From NCBI RefSeq assembly GCF_003073045.1, contig NC_037594.1, positions 22,636,927 through 22,700,926 of the forward strand: a DNA stretch of 64,000 nt. The letters run 5' to 3'. Shown in pieces: positions 24,601-35,265 of this stretch. Numbering within the stretch: the stretch's first letter is position 1; each line of letters begins with the position of its first letter. Source of the stretch: Pomacea canaliculata. Taxonomy: Eukaryota > Mollusca > Gastropoda > Architaenioglossa > Ampullariidae. Made by a program: the position numbers and the translations under genes. The notes below the pieces were generated by a model that saw nothing but the letters and a program-made list of their open reading frames with translations, did no database searches and had not been told where the DNA came from.

Positions 24601-27144
24601 CATACTGGATGCTGTACTTTGTTATGGATGGTTCAAACAGTGCGAATAACTTAGCTGGAATAGAAAAGTAATTAACATACTGGTTCAAATGCTTTTTGAC
24701 ATCAAACCCACAGAAAAGAATCATCCTTGTTTTTTCAAAATAGACCCCCTTCCCAAAATAAACCCTGTAAATTAGTCATCTATCTAGACAACATAAAGCA
24801 TGTTTAAATTAAATAAAATGTGGCCCCTAGCCTGCATTGCAAATAAAGTATCTACTATAAGGACTGATCTAAATCTACTCTACATCAAGTCACAGAAATT
24901 GCACTTAAGAAATAAACATCATAAAGAATCAGTCCTCCCACTGAAGTAGAAATTCTTTGTGGCCTTCATTGACAAACAAGGTCGATATGTTGCTTGCTAA
25001 ATTGGTGATTCTTATTCTACCAGTCTCATAAATTCTTCCAAGTCATATTTTGACAAGCTGCAAGGTTTACTGCTTTTTTACTTGGTGGTTCTGTTGGTTT
25101 TCTTCCCAGCCTTATATTTTCACTACTACTTTTAGTTTCTTAGCCAAGTGCACATAAACTATATATAGCCATTGCTCTTCAGCATTATATCTACATGCAT
25201 CTTTCAGTGTGACAGCATAAAAATATGAAGTCTCTGAATCTTATCTTTAGGGATTTTAGATGGACAATAAATTTAAGTGGTAGAACACCAACAATTGATA
25301 TGACCGGTTACGTGCTGGATAATCTTCTGACAAATTTTGCACATGAGTAACATGAAAGGTTGGCATTTCAAAACACCTAAGCAGAGGAATGACTCACAAG
25401 GAATATAAGCAAATAAAGATAAAGAATAAACTGTCAAGCTTAGTTCTGTTTAAATGTTTATAAAGTAATGTTCCTGTAACATAATTATTGATCAGTTATG
25501 AGTCCTTACGGGGTCGATCAAAAACGTATTGGTGTTCCTTAAAAAGTTCAGGGGAAGCAATGCTGACAACATAGTCTTGGCCCCACCAAAAGGATGCTAT
25601 TGGCCCAAACTTTTTATGTAGGTCCACTAAAAATTCATGAAGACTTCCAGCTTTGTCAACATCACTTAAGTTTCCATTTCTGTAAACAGATATGGCAAAA
25701 TGCATAGCATATTAAATTATAATTTCATGGCAAGTGATAGACTGAGAAAAAAAGTTCATAACAGGAAACACATCTTTCTCTCTTTTAACCCATCACACAC
25801 ACACACTGTTGAAAATAGTTTAAGCTTTTATATGAAGAAAAAGTCTCTTTATATCAGGCAGATTTAAAAACAAAATGCTAGAATCATCTGCCAACACAGG
25901 AAACAGTTTTGCTTTCTCAAGTGCAATATGACCTGCACTAAAGAAGACTGCATTACTCTATGACACTTTTGATAACACAGAAGTTTATTTCATGAAGATT
26001 TTTGTCTTGGTATCCACAGAATATATTGACCTACTATGACAATGTACTGCATTAACACAATGCCCTACAATGAAAGGAAGTCAACAATTTTATGCTCAAT
26101 TTACAATGCATATAAACAATAAGGATTGCAATTATCTGTATTTTATGAAGACAATAAGCCAAAGAAAGGTGACAGTTACAATGCCGACATATACTTATCA
26201 GGTTAAGAGTACTCTTCACAGAACTGTAGTATCATATGTTGTTAAACAAAAATTGTTATTCAAACCATAAAGTAACTTCTTGTCAAAATAAATTAAAGAA
26301 GTTGAATGCTAAATGTTTAATTTGCATTTTTGCAGTGGTCACACCCCTGTAGATGTTTTCAAACAAGTCTTTGCATAGAGCATCAAGACAATCATAAAGA
26401 AAACTGCGAAAGAACAAGTTACAAATAATGCCATGAACATGAAAACTAGTGACAGATAAGTGATCTATGTGCCACATGGTAAGTTCACAAGAAGATAAGC
26501 AGTGTACAATCATGTATAGAAAATGTAAGATTTCTACAAATCTTGTTAACTGATGCAGCTAACCAGAAATCAGTTGAACTGTGGTAATTGGGGGTGGGAA
26601 GGGAATGGAAGACAAATAAGTTTACAATTTATGTGTTACAAGCTTTATGGTTCTGACTCACTCTTTAGATGAGGGCTTCAAACCTGGTGGTAGTGGTTTT
26701 GCTTCTTTGCCCTGAAAAATTCAAAAACATTTAACAGTTTTAATTATATATATGTGTGTGTATACATATGTACTCTTTGGTGGGGGAGGGGAACAGATAC
26801 TCTGATGTTTAATCAAAGGCACCGGAAAATAGCACACAGTACTGGTTCAATACTTATCTGATCTACTTCTTCCACCCACCCCCATCCAGCTGGCCAGCTT
26901 ATTTTGTAGTCAAATTGACTATTGAACTATCACCCTGCCTTTGAATAATGACAACACACTGAAGTTCTCTGATTAATTTTCCTTAAACTATCTGTAATTA
27001 GTCATACAGCAACCAGACCAGCCTTCACGTAGCGTGTGTGTTTGTGTGTGTGTGCATCAGTCTAGTGCTGCGCACATTCACTTACTGAAAACAGCCAAGC
27101 AGCAGCAGGATGAGGACAACGGCAGCGAATAGAGCAATGGTCAT
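18651..27144 (-). CDS. CYP20A1: Cytochrome P450 family 20 (CYP20A1)
   Basis: Eleven exons: 27086-27144 (tentative start, hydrophobic anchor MTIALFAAVVLILLLGCF), 26662-26711, 25510-25679, 24509-24654, 23425-23592, 22769-22850, 22103-22280, 21686-21809, 20679-20790, 20106-20170, 18651-18902; about 468 residues, near the 462 of the human protein. CYP20 signatures: GNLSDV, GSLHEFLVDLHKKFGPIASF near the N-terminus. I-helix region GGFHTTGN; K-helix ExxR in DEGLR; PERF-like FNPDRF; heme site FAGKRICPGYRFAY with the Cys ligand. Vertebrate CYP20A1 is an orphan P450, described as having an atypical I-helix motif and a heme motif one residue short; the short F-x-G spacing is seen here too, but Arg and the final Gly are kept. 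Membrane-anchored ER location is expected for the family. One-base frame breaks occur near 18886 and near 22163, and the exon 1-2 junction is out of phase by one base; all lie at short A/T runs. It converges with the TIR-SLOG gene. Confidence 0.9.
20815..21045 (-). repeat. Non-LTR retrotransposon 3' tail (family A, copy 2)
   Basis: Lies in a CYP20A1 intron just upstream (transcript sense) of the exon at 20679-20790. Related to 7772-7965 over about 200 bases, including the aataataaat tail, gagcatgctcttt, cgcttaagaacaag and atggacagtatatgaggga blocks. Non-coding. Confidence 0.55.
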
Positions 27145-27384
27145 CCAGCCATTAAAAATTCTTGCATTGTGGTGGAACAGTTGGAGCGTGAACACGTACG
27201 GACACAGCTAGCTGTACCGGTCTTGATACCAAAAAGCAATTAAGGGCTTTGCTCCACAATCACTAACAGGAACAAACTCAGAATATGCGTCTCAGCTTCT
27301 CAGGGGATGTGCGAGAAACTCGGTCTCTCTCCGTCTCCTGATTTTGGCATAACTCCTGAACCTTGCACACGCCTGCACGGCCCT

Positions 27385-27623
27385 TCAAAATGAAGGTGAA
27401 GGGCAGGCATGGGGTGTTTTACCATTATTGTCAGGGCATCCAGTTAAAGCCTTGTTATTTACCGCAATGAAGTCTCCGCTGTCATGCGAGAAGTTCATGG
27501 ACGGACTGGCACTGCAGCTGTAGTCAGCACCATTATACCCACTAACATCGAAGGGAGCCGTGCGATGATGGAATCTGACGGGGTACGCAATATACTTCTC
27601 GTTGGATGTGACACCAGTCGCAC
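27385..27623 (-). CDS. Orphan candidate exon, unidentified
   Basis: On the minus strand, an acceptor CTCTTCAG at 27624-27631 opens a 79-codon frame ending in TGA at 27385-27387. It encodes NEKYIAYPVRFHHRTAPFD, then a stretch with YNGADYSCSASPSMNF and GDFIAVNNKALTGCP. An internal donor GTAAAT (after GDFIA) would shorten it. It sits upstream of the CYP20A1 start but does not resemble any P450 sequence. It could be the last exon of a minus-strand gene coming from higher coordinates, or an old fragment. No family was recognised. The composition is protein-like and the frame is open across the whole stretch; that is the only support. Confidence 0.35.
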
Positions 27624-30600
27624 CTGAAGAGCATATGTGTTGGGGTGGCCGGGTGGGTAGCGAGTTCTCAACAAAAACTCTTTGCAGCAGTCAATCGTAA
27701 CTAATTGTCATCTCCCTCATTCATCATGATCTAAAACACTTTGTATCACTCGACCACTCACTGTGGAAGTATTGCTTACGTCACCGAGGCTTGAATGAGA
27801 TAAACGGATGTATGTCAGGACAGACTGTTATATTAAGTGTTTTTATCATACCCGTAATGTCACTGCATCTCCAGAGACTTTGAATAAAGTATGTTTATCT
27901 TTCCTGGTGCATGATATGTATGCGTTCATTCATTTATTCGTGTCTTGGATGGTTAATCCTGTCGTTATAAGGGTGGACAGACAGACGACTAGGTGGCAAG
28001 ACCTGCCATATTCGCTTGTCCTGGACGTTCGTAAGCCAATTGTTTCCTCTGGACACCGAGGCGTCAACTGCCGTCAACGGTACCTCGCAGGACAGTCTTC
28101 GAAAACAGTCGTGTCGGGTCACATGATCAGATGAGACCAGCTTACACTGCGATCCTAATGCGGGTATCTGTCGCGGAGCTGCCGTCCATGCCTAACCTCT
28201 TCGAACTATACTCCGTTCGTGAAGATCGATCTCTGCTTCGCCATGATTTTATTCTTGTCAGTGTCTGTCTCTATTCCCAGACTCTTGCATACGTTCCATA
28301 CAGACTCTTGCATGGCCACAGAGCACTAAGACCCTTGTTGTTTCATTATCCACCTTTAATTGTTTGCTCAGCTGGGACGTTGTCTACGCCAGGTAACTTT
28401 CCTTCCCTCGGACTGTGTACCGCTCTTTCGACTTCTTCCCGTAGAACTGCATGGTATTTCTTCAGCTTCGTTGTTTCTATGGTCTGCTTGTTTTGAAAGA
28501 TGTTAACGTTTGTCTTGAGCTAATTAATAACATACTAAATAATTATTCTGGGGAAAGGAGTATTTTATTGATAATCAGGCAATGCTTCAGTTGGAGTACT
28601 ATGTAGCATACATGCAACTATTAGGACAGGTAAAAAAGGGGCCGGGTCATATGTTTACCCAGTCCGCAGGTAACAGTCAATGTTGACGTCAGACGTGGTC
28701 CGATCTCCAGATTCGGTTGTTTCCGGTCCTTGTCAGAACGGTTAGGCGCACTTCCTGTCGTTATTGGCCAGTCCCAAGTGGAATCAATCTGTGCTCAACA
28801 CGCCGTGAAAAGGCACGTACCGTAAAGCAGTTTGTTTTGCACCTAATTTTGGTTTTCCTGCGACTTTTTTTCTGCTATTCTTTTCTTGTTCTTTAAACAA
28901 CTGCTGCAATCAGACCGTTGGGCCATGCATGCATTTAAACGCCCTAATCCATGTATCCGCTCAAATATGAATCGTCGTCTGTCATTGAATAATTCATCAT
29001 CATTCGATTCGGCATGTGGGCAAATATGACATTATAGACGTGTGTGTGTGAAATTTCTTGGACGCTTTTGGCAGCGTTCTTATTTTTATTTATTATTTTT
29101 TTTGTAACGTCTGTAGCAATATTTATTTTCCTTTGCGAAAGCCCTTAATCGCGGCGTCTGGCTGTGGGCGGTCCGTAGATCATTACATCACATCCGGCAG
29201 GGGTGCAACAAATTAAGATGACACGTTTTCAATTGTTTCCATACGTTGTTGATAAGGAAGACATCCTTCCTTGATTTCTTTGTTTTTGGCATTTTTCTTA
29301 AATTATAACGGAAACCCTTATTAAAACATAGCCCCACAGGCCACAGTTGCAATGTTGTTTAGACATTTCAGTTCCGAGTGCCTGGCTCTCCCCCCTCCCC
29401 CGGAAGTATTCAATTGCTTTAGCAGACGACATCATCTATTTTTAGCCGCTGACGCAGTCAGGTGCAGTCACTTAGCGTCAAATGACGCCTTACCCATCCC
29501 CGCCCCACACATCTCCCATGCCAGTCGTTTTGAAACTTATTACCATACTTTTTACTGACTTTTAAAAAAAATTAACTGGTTCCGAACTCCCAATACTTGA
29601 TTTGTTCGTTCGTTGATTTTTTGTTTTCCATCTTCGTTGACAAGAAGCAAGTTTTTATGGTGCTGAGGAACAGGTGCAACACAAGTGGTCCGGAAGTGAA
29701 GTTTACGGGTTTTACTAGACTTCCGCCTCCAGTCGGCGTGGAGCACGGAGAAGGCAGGGGGGAAAAGGGTAAGGGAGTGTACAACCTGTCTCAGCCGGTA
29801 GTAAACACAGCCGCCACGGCCTAGCGCACGTGCAGAGGAAGCGAGCGTTCTTCGCATGACATGTCACTACTGGCCGACAACGTACGGGCCTTCGACAGTA
29901 TGGAAGACCGAAACCGTCATAAATACATTTGTGCGATCCACGGGTCTGCGCAGTGACAGCTATTTAAAAATAGCACACAAGTATCAAATGAAATTATACC
30001 TATATATCAAGGAGAATGTGTTCTGAGTGGGGGGGGGGGGACTTTATATATCGCCTTTGCTGAGGCGATGTCTATTTTTATCTAGGTTTAAATTATTGTG
30101 CATACCGATTACGCATAAGTTCGGGGTGCTCTGACCTCATTCCTACGGGAAAGAATGAACGAATGAAAAGACGTGTTGAAAACCTGAAAAAAGTGTCCTG
30201 CCTTTATTTAGGACCGAGCACGGGGTTTATCGTTTCTACACTAAGTTTGTCCGCCGTCGAAAAGATATGCACGAATACACTGCTCACGTACAAATCGACA
30301 CAAAAACACGCGTAGGCGCGCACACACTAAGCGTATATTCCCTTGCTGACGTCAGTACGGAGACGTTAGACATGTGCACTCTGACATGTTGGCTGTATGA
30401 CGTCGACACAGGCAGAAATATTTGCTGTGTGAGGTCAACACACAGGTATGCTCAAATGCGTTTCTGTTCTGTGACGTCGACAGACGAGAGGGCGTGTTCT
30501 GTGATGTCAGCTCACAGGTATGGCTGCTCTGTGCCGTCTGCGCAGATAAGTTAAATTGTCTCTGTGACGTAGGTGCAAAAGAGTACACATCTCGTTAGTA

Positions 30601-31429
30601 CCTGTGACGTCGACACAAGAGAAACGGTCCATGGAATACCATCTAGAAACGACGATTGACTGATTGCATGGTTCGTTTGGGAAAGTTATGTTACTGGACG
30701 GCCTGTCTGGTGTGGCCATCTTCAGATCGGGATTGAATAGTGAGCGATCCTTGTTGATTGAAGTTAACCAAACAAGATATGTGTGTGTGAGGAGCGTGTA
30801 TTTATATCTCATCTTAAAATTAAACAATTTCCTTAAACCATATCAAAAAGAAAAAAAATTTGAAAGCTTCCACCACTAAGAAATGTGAGTTAAGAGAGAT
30901 AACACTTGGATGTACACGTTACATGTTCAGCCCACATTTTATGTATATTATACCGACCACACACAAGCATACACACAGAGAAAGAGAGATGGGGGAGGGG
31001 GATGTGTGTGAGTATGTAGCGCTTGATGTGGCAGGCTGACAAAGATTCATCACTGCACCCAGGTGGAAGGTCTGTGATTGATGAGTCTGTGTGCGCTGCC
31101 TACTCACCACCTTCCAGCAGCCGCGCGCCGTCCGCATCCGGTCTGCAGGAGGCTGCCACGGAATGAGAACTACTCCTCTGCACGGCAGAGGTGAGAAGTG
31201 GGGTGGGGGAGGGAAGAGAGATGGGGGGGGGATGATGGCTGGGGATGGAGGTCTTTTTCGGACGAGACCTTGCGGCGCTGGTCGCGAAATGCACATGGTC
31301 TGCCTGCTTCTTTCATTCTACCTGCCCGAATGCCACCCGACGTAATTTCATTTGTTTTTCTGTCTGGAGAGTTCAGATTACGATGATTAAGGGTCTTCTT
31401 CTTTCTCCCACACCTCCCCCACCCCACAG
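27624..31429. other. Gene-poor interval
   Basis: No convincing coding sequence. Short open frames here look random. It contains a perfect CRE palindrome at 28684-28691, a 12-G run at 30029-30040 and a dense group of CRE-like motifs at 30347-30612. Base composition is less AT-rich than the left third of the window, with frequent CpG. Confidence 0.5.
30347..30612. repeat. Cluster of eight CRE-like motifs (degenerate tandem array)
   Basis: TGACGTCA-like octamers start at 30347 (perfect), 30398, 30430, 30472, 30502, 30532, 30565 and 30605, spaced 30-51 bases. Most sit in an extended context close to CTGTGACGTCGACACA, and several are followed by a CACAGG or ACACA block, so the cluster looks like a decayed tandem repeat rather than chance. 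It could act as a CREB/ATF or bZIP binding array; that is inferred from motif identity only. Confidence 0.6.
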
Positions 31430-31538
31430 ATCACGGGAAGCTACTGTCGAAGGGTCTTCAGCCGGTCCTCGTTCTTCATCGAACAGCGAAAAGAAGGAAG
31501 ATGAGTGTATAGTTCTTTACGATCTCAGTTCGTCGCGG
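31430..31538 (+). CDS. Candidate internal exon, unidentified gene
   Basis: Flanked by a strong pyrimidine tract and acceptor (cccaccccacag) and by a good donor (CGG/GTAGGT). The frame is open throughout: SREATVEGSSAGPRSSSNS, then EKKEDECIVLYDLSSSR. The Ser-rich then acidic composition with CIVLYDL looks protein-like. It may be an early exon of a plus-strand gene continuing toward the coding region at 38.3-39.5 kb, but no frame-consistent chain between them was found. Confidence 0.35.
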
Positions 31539-32329
31539 GTAGGTCAGGACCGGACAGAAGAGGTTCAGATCTTCAGAGTTCTTTTCCTTCTTTTTCCCCA
31601 AGAGGAATGGAAGAACGAAGAAATGGGAGAGAAAGAAAGAAGGGTGTCATTTAAGGATTTTGTTTAAAGGTCAGCTCGCGAGCACGAAGCAGACTACAGC
31701 ATGTCATCGACTCACGCAAACATCTTTTGCAAAAGCTATTCAAGACTCATGATCATCCCCTCTCCCCGCTCTGTGGCTCTCTAGGACGCTGCCTCGGGCC
31801 TGGCGACGGTATCTGAAGCAGACTCAGGTTGCTGTTATCCCTGACCTTTTGAAGTCGCTCGGGATGTTACCCAGCTGTGCGCCTAACATCAATTTCCGGC
31901 TCCCGTGACCTTTAGGGTCAGGGTGAGGCCGCCGAGGTCACGTGTAACGTCAGGATCGTTCTCTTATTTGTTTTGTCGCAAACACCCAGCAGTCCGCGCC
32001 TTTTCCCGTTCCAGAAGCAGACGTCGACAACATGCTTCAGCCGAATAAAAAAGCTTTCATCTCTTTTCATTGTTTTGTCCTCTCGATGAGCCAATTGCTT
32101 CACCTACTTTTCAGCCTTCTCCACCCATATCTCCTTCCCGTCCACCAGTTTATTTTTTTCTTCTCCTTATGCCTCACTGTGTGTTTAATCTACCAATGAC
32201 TTCACTAGCAAAAAAAAAAAAAAAAAGAACAAAATGAATTGAAGAATCTGACAAGTCAAAAGAACGCTAGAAACTCTCATCAAAATGGTCGTAAAAATTT
32301 TTTGTGATTTATTATTATTATAATTAAAA

Positions 32330-32369
32330 TATATATGTGTGTGTGTGTGTGTGCGTGTGCGTGTGTGTG
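32330..32369. repeat. (AT)n(GT)n microsatellite
   Basis: Alternating AT then GT dinucleotides interrupted by two GC steps. Confidence 0.85.
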
Positions 32370-35161
32370 AATCGATCTACATTGTAATTTCTGATGTGAT
32401 AGGAGGAGACAATCAATGCTTCAGACACGTCTCCTGTCACCGACGGGCGACACCTGTTGCTGAAGTCCGGTGATATTCTTTAATGTTTTTGTCCACAGGA
32501 CCAGAGTCAAGCCCCATAGTTGTATTTGCGCTTCTTGGTCGTATACAATCCTGGTCATGGTTTGTAGGAGTATGTCGCTTGAGAATCGTAGCTGCATTGA
32601 AAAGTCACGTGTCTAGCCATGGAAGCAGCGCACGTAAACACAAAGCATCCAACGATATTGCTGCGTGTTGATCCGCATGGCGCAGGCCGCTGAGTTCCCC
32701 TCGCTTAGTCTCCAAATTTCACACAAATATCGAGGAAACTACATTAAATAAACACAATATTGTAATCTTCGTGTTGAGGGGAACACATGCTTGTAAATAT
32801 ATTTGGCACAATAGGTAGTAATTGGCTCGTAAATCCTGAGCACATTTACAGCGGCCTACATAAAGATGAGCAGATTTCAACCACGCATCCCTCATCCCTC
32901 CACGCACGCACACGCATACAAACACGCGCACGCTGGGTTACAATGGGGTCTCGTCATTCTGAAGTTAAGGCCGAGAGGATGGAAATGAAGGTGGATGAGA
33001 CTTTTACGGCTGAAGGAGGTGACACTTGAAAGGGTAAAGAGTCGTTCGCTGCTAAGGATCGTATCTAGCCACTAAGTAACCTGTGAAGGCTGCCAAAATC
33101 GTGACATTTCTGATAAGATCCGGAGATAGTCTGATGTATGAAACGCATGTTGCCACACACATTTGCGCGTGCACGGTGGCAGCACTGGGGCAGGAGGATG
33201 TAGTTCAAATGACTTGGAAGTCTGCAAAGTAGCTGACTATGTGGGCTTGAACCTGATGGCGGCAAGTGGATCTCTGAAAAAGTCAGGACTGTATGTCTGG
33301 AGCTGGATTGGATGGTCGTTTTCTGGTGAATCTGAAGACTGTAAAGGCGTTTCTTTTTTTTTTTTTTTATCCCATTTACAGCAAAATGATTCTAGTATTC
33401 ACTGAAAGATGCCAGACTAACAGCTTTTATCGGAAAACACTCTCACACACTCACAGGTAGACACACTCAAACACATAACTGGTAGCCAAAAAAAGTGCAC
33501 TTCGATAATTTTATATTTAATATACTTATATAATTAGTTATCTCTCAGCTCTTACTGTCGAGTGTACTCGCAGCGCGTAATGTGGGAAGAAAAGGACAAA
33601 AAGAAAATAAGAGTAGAGGAGAAAGGGACGTTTAAAAATTAGCGAAAATTAAGATAAACTGATTAAATTATAAAACGTAATGATAGTCAATTAACAAAAG
33701 TCAGACCTACGTTACAATATATAAAATGTGTAAAAAAAAAAAAGTTAGGAAAACACTAGTGCAACGATGAAATAATAATAATGATGTCATATTGTTCGAG
33801 TCGCAAGTAATCTGATGGAATAAAGAGGTTGGTAAGTGTGTGGGCAGCAAAGTGACTGTACTCGAAATGTTTTTTGTTTGTTAGTTTTGTTTTTGTTTTT
33901 GGCTGAGGTCGACACTCTCATTTTCTCTCTCACACACACAAACGCGCTCACGCATGTGTACATATGCATAAAGGAAAAGTAAAAGCTTATCCAAACATAC
34001 CTCCCCTTTGGCTACCAGTGATTATGAAAGGTAGTCGTGCTACAGACCAACACTAAGTAGGCCTCGCTTGCTCGGGAACAGTGTTGGTGAAGGGTGAGCT
34101 GGATTGAGGGTGAGGAGAAGACGAGCCAAGGGGAAAATCCTCGTTACGGCCCAATGTTAATGGACAAACCTATTATACGCACGTGCCACCCCGAATAAAT
34201 TGTAAACAAGCCGGGTCTGTCGAGCTGCCCGAGTACTCCGAGATTCATTAACCATCACATCTTTCTTGATACAATAAGCAGACAGACAGGACATCTACCC
34301 CAAACACAGGGCTGCTTGTCTTACAAAACATTACGTGCGTTAACTCGACTTTCTCGCCATCTTTCTCCACGCATCTTTCCGGCAGATGTGACCAGCCTGC
34401 AATACTCATCGGGGGAGTGGCGGTGGGCGGGTGGGTAGATGTTTTTGTTTACGTTCATAGGCATATGGCAAAGCGAAACCACTGCCGCTCTCTAGCTTGC
34501 AAGGCGTACAGCTCACAGGAACCAGCGGAGGGAGGTGGGGGAGCGAGATCTTCAGAGAGGATGGGTTAGGGAAAAAAGAGTAAGACGAGGGTTTAAAATG
34601 AGAAAACCTTGAGGACAAGAGGTGACAAGGGAGACAAAATAAAATTATCGCAGGGAGGACAAAACAGCGCCATCTGACAGTGACACATGGACTACAGGAC
34701 AGACATGGAGAATCCAGCTCGTCTTCAACAGGATAGTGAACGTGGGGAAGAGGGCAGGGCACTGCGCTGCTGAACTCTGGGGTCAGGTTCACAAAAAGGG
34801 GAGCCAAGTGGATGATTAACGCCGAGTAGTTAATCTGATGACTTGTCTCATCTTCAAACGGTCCCAGGAGCAAGTCTTGAGAACCTTTCTCTCCATCAAG
34901 TGTGTTCGCAGACCAGGTCCCGCTCTTGGGCTGTGGTGGGTTGGACACTGGAGAGTCCTGAAAGTCGTGAGACTCTGTCGAATGGAGCCATATCGCAAGG
35001 ACACACCAATACAGTACAACGTGAACATGTGATGGGTTGATTTCCTGGTCTCCTCTTTCTAGACAGAAGTGTGGGTTTTAGCTGCCGAACGGATGAAAAA
35101 GTATAATCGTTTAACTGGCTGCTTGTGCTGTCTAACTACCTCATTGCAATCCTCTGCTCAC

Positions 35162-35265
35162 CTGACATCCTCAGGTCCGGTAGTGGACTCCTCGATGACC
35201 TTAGTGATCATTCTTAACACGTCTGTTGCCATTATATGCATGTCGGCACCAGAATACCCGGCTCG
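35162..35265 (-). CDS. Candidate internal exon, unidentified
   Basis: Minus-strand frame bounded by an acceptor (GCATGCAG) and a donor (GTCAG/GTGAGC). It encodes RAGYSGADMHIMATDVLRM followed by ITKVIEESTTGPEDVR. The pattern of Leu/Ile with TTGPEDV recalls the helical part of adhesion-GPCR GAIN domains, but that is a weak impression with no cysteine or GPS evidence. Neighbouring minus-strand frames (35283-35395) may belong to the same gene; phases did not match cleanly. Confidence 0.3.

Noticed and set aside
34406..34948. 180-codon minus-strand open frame
   Set aside because: Low-complexity Pro/Ser/Cys-rich content with no domain or supporting splice context.
35162..35265. Adhesion-GPCR GAIN domain
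   Set aside because: Only a vague helical resemblance; no GPS cysteines or seven-helix region could be located, so no family is assigned.
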